Assembly (NCBI GenBank): GCA_001724265.1
Contig: MEDY01000195.1
Location: 1 to 54,396 of the forward strand
Origin: Rhizaria sp. SCN 62-66
Taxonomy: Eukaryota > Rhizaria, unplaced
Direction: 5' to 3'
Length of the DNA stretch: 54,396 bases
Position numbers and translations under genes: made by a program. Positions 47,901 through 54,396 of the stretch are shown here, piece after piece. The notes below the pieces were generated by a model. It was not told the DNA's origin and made no database searches. It saw only the letters and a list, made by a program, of their open reading frames with translations. How positions within the stretch are numbered: the first letter of the stretch is position 1; every line of letters begins with the position of its first letter.

Positions 47901-48059
47901 AGATAAGAAAGTATTCTACAGGAAAACAGTAGTGGCTGTTGGTTATATGCGTTGTTTAGAGAAGTTGGCGACGGGAAAAGAGCGAGACGTACAGACGACG
48001 GTAAGGAAGAGGAGAGGCCCGAGCTCGAGCCCCTCGGTGGGAACAAACCACTCACCCAT
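44979..48059 (-). CDS. EF-hand cation/calcium exchanger (NCL/EF-CAX type), 846 aa
   Basis: Four exons: 48059-47993, 47858-47411, 47238-46162, 45927-44979. All donors are GTACGTC and the stop is TAA. The first exchanger half has the alpha-1 region LIPILGAFPDGMMILMSGLG and LNIGVGTLAGSTIMLLTIPY. Canonical EF-hand loops are D275-E286 (DHDQNGEIDFAE) and D311-E322 (DHDGTGSINRAE), with a third less perfect loop at D565-E576. The second half carries the alpha-2 region FIVTPLASNASEVIASLRFA and GLTLSSLYGAATMNNTFCLS. Two inverted exchanger halves around cytosolic EF-hands is the layout of plant NCL and related protist exchangers. The protein probably exports Ca2+ across a membrane in exchange for Na+ or H+ and senses cytosolic Ca2+. 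An upstream frame rich in hydrophobic residues without an ATG hints at a missed 5' exon with a signal peptide. Confidence 0.85.
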
Positions 48060-48690
48060 TGAAGCAGAGCGGCTACGCAAGACAAAAAGTGGCGCGGATA
48101 AAGCAGTGGCAAAGACGATAAGGTGAGAAAAGTAAGCTTAGTGCATCGGTGAATGAGCGGGAAAGGCGCAACTCTGGTTGTGGTGGCGGCAACGTCATTG
48201 GTAATTGGATGTCCTTGGCAGCTATGATAAGCAAGTGAATCCCGATGCGTAATTAAAAAATAATACAGAGTAACACAGAAAAAACACACTAAACAACGTC
48301 TCACTTCTTGTGATGATAGCGATCAAGCGTGAGATACGTTCTTGTAAAACGCCTCCAAGACCTCCTTCGCCGCAGATTCGTGCCTCTGCGAACTGGGCGT
48401 CGACTCGTGCCAAATTCAACACACTCTACAGACGTGAAACATCCGTCTATGGGGGAAAAAGCGCATGTTTAGCGTTTTAAGTACTGTATTATTACTAATA
48501 CATTTGCAGCAGTACCTCCGTCTTGCTTCATGCTGTGTATTTGCCAAACCATCTCACCCTGAATGCTTCCCCCTGGCAACCCAACGACTCTCCTCCAGCC
48601 TCCACGCCCCACCAGCACAACACGCCCACCACTCCACCCTGCAAGCTCGCCTTCAACCCTAAGCCCTGCTTGCCACCCTTACGCTGACCG
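48060..48690. promoter_or_regulatory. Divergent spacer between exchanger and EF-hand protein genes
   Basis: On the plus strand TACTAATACATTTGCAG ends near 48510. It combines a branch-point-like TACTAAT with a splice acceptor, and is followed by about 180 nt of C/T-rich leader before the ATG at 48691, which suggests a 5'UTR intron. On the minus strand CTTTTTGTCTTGCGTAG just upstream of 48059 could be an acceptor for an unplaced first exon of the exchanger. Confidence 0.4.
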
Positions 48691-50510
48691 ATGTCCCGCG
48701 GCCTGGGCAACGTGCTCTCGACCGTGGCAACCGCGGCCGCGGCGCTCGCGCTCGCCGTGCTTTGGCGCCGCCGCTCCGCCGCCTCGCGTGCGCGCCTCCG
48801 CGCAGCGCGGCTTAACTTCCTCGTCGCGCACCGCTTTTCCACGCAGAAGTTCACTATCCTCCACGCGCTCTCATCGACTTCGCAGCTCTTCTCGAGCTCG
48901 GCGGCGGGCGCGGCCAACGGCGACGGCGGCTCCCTCCTGTCGTCGTCCCCGTCGTCGCAGTCCCCGTCGTCGTCGCCGTGGGGCGCCGTGCGGTCACCGT
49001 TCTCGGTGGCGACGCTGGTGCGCCTGCACGCGGCGTTTGTGGCCGCCTCCGAGCACCCCCAGCACGGCGTGCTGTCCTACGCGGCCGCCATGCGGCTGTT
49101 CATGGCGCCGCCGCTGTCCTCGTCCAGCAGCAGCAGCAGCAGCAGCAACAGCAACAGCAGCAGCAATGGTCCCAGCGCCAGCGCCAGCGCGAGTGCGAGC
49201 GCAGGTGAGAGTGGGAGTGCGAGCGTTATGAGTGAGGATGGCTCTGCGAAGGAAGGCCGTTTCAACCCGGACGCTGAAGAGAACTCGACCGTCCTCCCTT
49301 CTGCTTCTTCCAACGAAAGCAGCAATGGTCACGACAGCAAAAACAGCAACAGCAGCAGCAGCAGTAGTGCGGGGAGCGCTAGGCCGCGCCGCCGCAAGGA
49401 CGGCCTGCTGTACGGCGGCCTTGGCATCACGGACCCGCTTTCCGCCGACCTGCTCTTCAGTTTACTGGACCGCGAGCACCAGGTACGTGCACTCTCCGTG
49501 TGTGGTTATTGCTCAAAACATGATACTGATGATTTGGATCAATTGCTGGTGATTATGTGCTATCACATATTATTAACTGATCATGCTCGTATTTCATGTT
49601 TATTCCCTGTCCCGTACTGTGTACATATTGCTTCCCTGCGCTTTTACTCCGTTCTGCCTCTGCTCTGCTCCGTCACCACCTCTGTCACTCACCATTGCAG
49701 GGCTGCATTAGCTTCGCCGCCCTCGTCGACCGGCTCACGGTCGTCACGGCGGGCGCCGACGCTGACGCGCTGTCGGACGCCTTTGCCGTGCTGGACGGCG
49801 AGCGCCGGGGCGAGATGACCGCGGGCGAGGTTGCCAACCTGGTCACGGCGCTGGCTCCGCTGCCGGGCCAGGAGGCGCAGGTCGCGGGCGTGCTCAGCTA
49901 CCTGGTACGTCCGCACGCTAATCACGAAATGAAATCTTTCTTGATGAAACATCCGGTTTGAGGGATGTAATGTTTGTTCTTCTATATGCAACGAGATTAT
50001 GCATCGAAATTTACTTCTCAATTTCTATTCACATTTATTTTATGTTTGTTATTCGCGTATTCCTCGGCACAGCAAACCTATCACGGCATCACCCCCGCCC
50101 AGCCCGCTCTGCCCATCGCAGTCGACCCCGACGCCGACGCCGACGCCGACGGCGCCTTCGACGCCGAGGCCGCCGCCGCGGCGCAGCATGCCTGCTCCCC
50201 GCTGGACCCTCCCTCCTCGTTCCTGTCCTTTCTCTTCTCGCCCCGGTCCAGCGGCTCCCAGCCCCTCACGGCCTCCACTTGGGCCGCCGTCGCAGACGCC
50301 GCCGCCTTCCCGGTCGACTGGACCTTCCCGCTCTCGGCCGCGTTGGCCGCCGCGTTCGGCGTCGATTTCGCGGCCGAGCGCGCGCGCTGCGTGCGGGAGG
50401 CGCAGCACGGACACAGCGGCGGCGGTCGCGGTCACGGTCCCAATGACAGTCACGGTCAGTGCCAGTGCTGCTGCGGCGCGGCGAGCCACGCAGGGGCAAA
50501 AACGGGGTGA
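48691..50510 (+). CDS. Membrane-anchored EF-hand-like protein, 477 aa
   Basis: Three exons: 48691-49482, 49701-49904, 50073-50510. Donors are GTACGTG and GTACGTC; the stop is TGA. The N-terminus (LSTVATAAAALALAVLW then RRR) is a probable membrane anchor. A Ser/Asn-rich linker follows. The second exon completes two EF-hand-like units: the loop starting DREHQGCIS (Gly6 and Ile8 kept) and DGERRGEMTAGE (Arg at position 5, so probably weak for Ca2+). The third exon has an Asp-Ala repeat (DPDADADADGAFD) that also resembles a Ca2+ loop. The tail is His/Cys-rich (GQCQCCCGAAS), a possible palmitoylation or metal site. I do not recognise a specific family. A Ca2+-responsive membrane protein is the inference. 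The gene is divergent to the Ca2+ exchanger. Confidence 0.6.
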
Positions 50511-51713
50511 GCAATGAGAGAAGGATTATCGGGATAGAATGCAGATAGTGCGATTGTGCTATAAGCTTATGATCACTCTAACAGTTACCTGACTACATGA
50601 TGTTGTGCTGGCCATTCGCGGACATCATGCGTCCTCGTTCACTCTCAAAGTTTCTACGGACTCGTCAATGTCAATAAATGGCTGGTGATGATAAAAAGCA
50701 ATAGATATGTATTTTTCAATCAATCAACGTATATCGATCGTTTCGCCCCGTGCGATTGACGCGTTGTATCACAATATCTTGCGGCAATGATTTCGCACAA
50801 GGGACACGTGTGATGTCAGAGTCACAAATTAGACGCCTACCCGTTCTTCGTCTTGCGCTCCGTTGGCTTCATTAGGAGATGAATCACGCCACGCCCAAGT
50901 GGGCATTGTCGCTTGAATTTGCTGAGCTCTTGTCCTATCAAGTGCGTAAAGGTCCGATGCAAAGCTTGAATGTCCTGTGAAGGCTGTCCGATTTGAAGCA
51001 GAAGACGGACGTACAACTGCGTTTATAGCGCTCGCACAACTTCCTTAGTGGAGACAATAACCGTTTGAAAGCCTCCACTTGTACAGCTTCTCATCAAGCG
51101 GTTGTTTGTACCTGCCCACGTCGCTCACAGAGAGGTGGCGACACAGCGCGTGACTTCCGAGGGGGAGGCTGCGTGGGCTACCAGAGCTTGCTGACGTGGC
51201 AATAACGTGAGTGCAAGGCGCACCCGCATGCGCGTGGCAAATAACACGGAATACGTGTTGCTTCGACTCAGAAATGACGGCACGAGAACAGTCAAAGAGT
51301 GTTCAACGGATGCTCACGTACAGAGTGTTTCTCATGAAAAACTGAAGATGAGTTTTTCAGAGGAGTGACGCAGTTATTAGAGACGCTGTAATTTAAGCAC
51401 AGCAAGACAGGCTTATTTATATTCTTTCGCACAACAATTTGCCGATTTAACTCGAACTACGTGCGGATATCCTTTGGATACTTCCGGGTGAGTATGAGTA
51501 CCGAGTGGTTGGAGGGTAGTGGCGGCTAACTAAAACGAGCTGTATCTTACTCACCCGTCGTCAAATAGTCCTGAACGGAAACAATGTTAATTGATATATA
51601 CACTCCCCCTTTTTTTCATTTTACTCACGCTCAATATCTTTATTTGTGCTTCTGTGCAGACCTTTGCTTACCGACTGAGACAAAGCAGAATCCGAGCGCA
51701 GAGAAGTCTTGTC
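50511..51713. other. Spacer upstream of the PDK1-like kinase
   Basis: 1.2 kb of mixed composition. Two open minus-strand stretches without ATG (about 51310-51043 and 51040-50840) look mildly protein-like but match nothing I know. CTTCTGTGCAG ending near 51660 resembles a splice acceptor and suggests a 5'UTR intron before the kinase ATG. No RNA gene was seen. Confidence 0.4.
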
Positions 51714-53792
51714 ATGTCGCAGCCGCCCTCTGCGTCCGTGCCCGCAGCTGCGTCCGCGCCCGCGCCCACGGCCGGAGCCGTGTCTGATGCCGCGCCTGCC
51801 GCGGCCGCGCCCCGCGCCGCGGACGTCGCGGCCCCCGGCGCGCGCGCCCCGGGCCACATCAGCGTGTTTGAGTTCGACCTGAACCAGCGCCCGCTGGGCA
51901 GAGGCTCCTTCAGCGAGGTCGTCCAATGCGAGCGCTACGCCGACCGGCGCAAGTACGCGCTCAAGATGATTAACAAGAGCAAGGCGCAGTCGAAGAACGT
52001 GATCAAATACGTGCTGAACGAGCGCCGCGTGATGTCGCTGCTGAACCACCCGCACATCATCAAGATGCTCTGGACCGCGCGCGACGAGACCAACGTGTAC
52101 ATGTTCTACGAGCACGCGCCGCGCGGCGAGCTGTGGGAGCTGCTGCAGAAGTTCCCCGCGCGCGCCGTGCCCGTAGAGCTGGCGCGCGTGTGGCTTGCAC
52201 AGCTGGTCTCAGCGTTGCGCCACGTGCATTCGCTCGGCATCGTGCACCGCGACGTCAAGCCGGAAAACATCCTGCTCGCAGAGGACTTCTCCCTCAAGCT
52301 CTGCGACTTTGGCACCGCCAAGATCCTCGCCGACCTCCCCGTGGAGGAACGGCGCAAGGCGCTGGCGCTGGCGGCCGCGACCAAGAAGGTCGACGACGCC
52401 GAGCGGCAGCGCACCACGGAGGAGATCGCTAAGTCGGCCGCGATGGCGCGCGAGAACAAGTACAACAACATCATGTCAGGTACGCGCCGCTACGATAAAC
52501 ACGAACATGCAACATGTTTATCTAAAATCTTTCAACCTAGTGTGTACACCACGTTTCATGTATGCTCTTAAGTATTCTCTCACCTGTTTTCCTCCTTTTG
52601 TTCCCTCCCACATTCAGACGACGAACACCGCCGCCGTTCTATCGCCTACTCGGTCTCGCGTCTTAACTCGTTTACCGGCACGCCCGAGTACATGGCGCCC
52701 GAGGTCGTGGAGAACAAGCCCACGCGCTTCGCCCCCTCGGCCGACTACTGGTCCGTTGGCGTCGTGGCCTACCAGCTGCTCACGGGGCTGCTGCCCTTCC
52801 GCGGTGCTTCCGCCTACCTCACCTTCCGCGCCACGCTTGAGGCGCCGCTTGCGCTGCCGGCCAGCGTGCCCGCCGCGGCGCGGGAGCTAGTGATGGGACT
52901 GCTCGAAAGCGGGCGGGACCGGGGCGACTTGGGTCAGGAGAAGAAGCAAGACAGCGAGAGTGGCAGCAAAGACGCCGGAGCTGCTGCTGCTGCTGCGGCG
53001 GCGGAGGGTGAGACTGGTGCGGATGCAGCGAAGATTGGCCTGGCGAAGCGGTGGGGTTGGGACCAGGTGCGCGACTGCGAGTTCTTCAGGGGAATTGACT
53101 GGGCAGCACTTGAAACAGTCAACAGCCACAACAGCAACAACAACAGCGCAGACAGCGCAAGCAACACAGACATTAGAAGCGACAGGAGCAGTGTGAACGA
53201 GAAGAGTAGCTCGGAGACTGCTCCCTATGCGAATGCTGGCGCCACGAATGGTAGCGTTAGTGTTGACAACGTGCTTCTGTCCGTCATCAACAATAACCTC
53301 AGCAGTCACACGGAAAACAAGCCCGAAGACTCCAGCTCAAGCTCGAGCTCTGGCTCCCAGTCCAGCTCAAGCTCGAACTCGAGCTCCCGTGCGAGTGGGA
53401 GGTTCACCAGCGACGGCGTGCGCATGTCGGCCTCGGCGACCGCGCTGCTGGAGCGGCTCCACGCGCTGCCGCTGCCCGGCGACTCGAAGCGGCGCGGGCT
53501 GACGGCGGAGAAGGAGGTAACGGTGACGATGGAGCAGCTGGAGCGTGAATTCGGCCAGATGGTCGTAATCGAGGACGGCTTTATCGTCCCCGGCAATAGC
53601 GAGAACGGCGGCGGCGTTGCCCCCGGTGCCGTCGGCCAGGGGGACGGCGACAGCAGTCGCGGCAGTGGCAGCGGCAAAGCGAGGAGTGCTGCGAGCAAGA
53701 CTGGCCGGTGCGAGATCGTGTGCGAGGGCGAGGAGGAGGATGAGGACGAGGACAGTAATATCAGCGCTGCGACCACCGAGGCCGCGAAGTGA
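51714..53792 (+). CDS. PDK1-like AGC protein kinase, 646 aa
   Basis: Two exons, 51714-52479 and 52618-53792. The intron runs GTACGCG...ACATTCAG and the stop is TGA. The start is the ATG of MSQPPSASVPAAAS; an upstream in-frame ATG at 51591 lies in the probable 5'UTR. Kinase motifs: Gly loop LGRGSFSEVV (61-70), Lys84 in YALKMI, HRDVKPEN (178-185), DFGTAK (198-203) and SFTGTPEYMAPE (273-284). DFGTAK, the NSF-x-GT activation segment and YWSVGVVAYQLLTGLLPFRG with AYLTF match PDK1. Ser273 aligns with the PDK1 activation-loop autophosphorylation Ser. The activation segment is about 60 residues longer than usual, and the intron lies in this extension. The domain is expected to end near FFRGIDWAALE. 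The rest is Ser/Gly-rich and I see no PH domain, which PDK1 of animals and plants carries. PDK1 phosphorylates activation loops of other AGC kinases. Confidence 0.8.
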
Positions 53793-54065
53793 TTCATTAC
53801 GCGTGGTATCCTCGACTAGAGCTTTCAAGCAATAGTGTGCGTGTTTGTGAACACTATACTGTATTCAAGACCATCGGATGGTCGAGGTGATGAAGTATGC
53901 AACATTGGGCCGTTAGATGACCTGGTCTCAGTGCATGCAGACATTATATAGTCAGCCGCAAAGGGCACTACAGCTATACGCGGTCGATTTTGTGTTTGAA
54001 CAGAGTGAGCGATTACGAATACATAGAGATAATTGGCAGAAGAGTGATGCTGTCCAAAGACTAGT
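53793..54065. other. 3' flank of the kinase gene
   Basis: AT-rich sequence after the TGA. I see no gene, repeat or clear AATAAA. Confidence 0.4.
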
Positions 54066-54190
54066 CAGTAATACAATTCCCTGGTTTTAAGACACTTTTT
54101 TACAACTCAAAAACCCCTCATCAACTCAGTGACTTCATAGGGTTTTTGAGTTGTAAAAAAGTGTCTTAAAACCAGGGAATTCTATTACTG
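54066..54190. repeat. Long near-perfect inverted repeat (51-bp arms, 23-nt loop)
   Basis: The left arm, 54066-54116, is the reverse complement of 54140-54190 with one mismatch (aatacaatt versus aatagaatt). The arms include ccctggttttaagacac and tacaactcaaaaaccc. The spacer is only 23 nt, so a transcript would fold into a very stable hairpin. I see no target-site duplication. It may be a fold-back or MITE-type element, a hairpin RNA source, or a recent local inverted duplication. The remaining 200 bp to the window end show no gene. Confidence 0.9.
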
Positions 54191-54396
54191 GCTTGACTGC
54201 TGAACAAAAATCTTGGCAGGTGTGAATTGTGAAACATAAGTGCGGTGTTGTATTGAATGTCAAGTAAAGCATCAAAAAGCAAGGCGGAATGCCTATTTCT
54301 GTAACCCCTATGTAGCGTCAACTAAAAAACGCCAAAAACGCAGTTTTCGGCAGGTAACTTCCACAATAGAAATCTCTGTGAAATAATCGTCAAAGC

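Noticed and set aside
48400-48416. Sequence resembling a cDNA-library adaptor (CTCGTGCCAAATTC)
   Set aside because: It differs from the adaptor at one base, and nothing around it suggests vector or a chimeric junction.
50840-51310. Two open minus-strand stretches without ATG in the kinase upstream spacer
   Set aside because: They lie in different frames, lack clear splice signals between them, show no recognisable motif, and such lengths are expected by chance at this composition.
1-54396. CRISPR arrays, bacterial operons, tRNA or rRNA genes
   Set aside because: No spaced direct repeats, ribosome-binding-site-led gene clusters, B-box-like tRNA patterns or rRNA-like blocks were seen on either strand. 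The TAG-decoding tRNA, if it exists, is not in this window as far as I can see.

Overview
The window is nuclear DNA of a unicellular eukaryote of uncertain lineage. The genes contain spliceosomal introns of about 105-240 bp. Exons are very GC-rich and full of Ala, Ser, Gln and Gly runs, while introns and spacers are AT-richer. Gene products include a CENP-A-type centromeric H3, a Retriever subunit, a signal peptidase subunit and a RAD51-family protein. I assembled nine genes by hand from splice sites and frame continuity; in each, the exon lengths sum to a whole number of codons.

The most striking property is the genetic code. Three genes (importin-like, signal peptidase subunit 2, RAD51D-like) contain one in-frame TAG codon each inside otherwise continuous coding sequence, and a gene remnant at the left edge contains a fourth. 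None of the nine genes ends in TAG: six end in TAA (importin-like, SPCS2-like, RAD51D-like, VPS26C, CENP-A, exchanger) and three in TGA (ankyrin giant, EF-hand protein, kinase). This points to UAG being a sense codon, probably glutamine, with UAA and UGA kept as stops.

Layout. 1-345 (-): broken gene remnant leaving the window. 438-7988 (-): importin-13/transportin-3-like protein of 2341 aa. 7989-9855: spacer with a Ulp1/C48 protease-like remnant. 9856-10959 (+): signal peptidase complex subunit 2. 11343-29786 (-): giant ankyrin-repeat protein of 5867 aa. 30259-40731 (-): 3403-aa RAD51D-like protein whose ATPase core is split by a huge SQ-rich insertion and whose Walker A looks degenerate. 41215-42732 (-): VPS26C/DSCR3. 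43015-43681 (+): CENP-A. 44979-48059 (-): EF-hand cation/calcium exchanger. 48691-50510 (+): membrane-anchored EF-hand-like protein. 51714-53792 (+): PDK1-like AGC kinase. 54066-54190: near-perfect 51-bp inverted repeat.

The genes do not form one pathway. Three themes recur: trafficking and secretion (importin, SPCS2, VPS26C), chromosome biology (CENP-A, RAD51D-like) and calcium or kinase signalling (exchanger, EF-hand protein, kinase). Three gene pairs are divergent (importin/SPCS2, VPS26C/CENP-A, exchanger/EF-hand protein). The 282-bp VPS26C/CENP-A spacer is the best candidate for a shared promoter. Eighteen of 21 coding introns start with GTACG, an unusually uniform donor.
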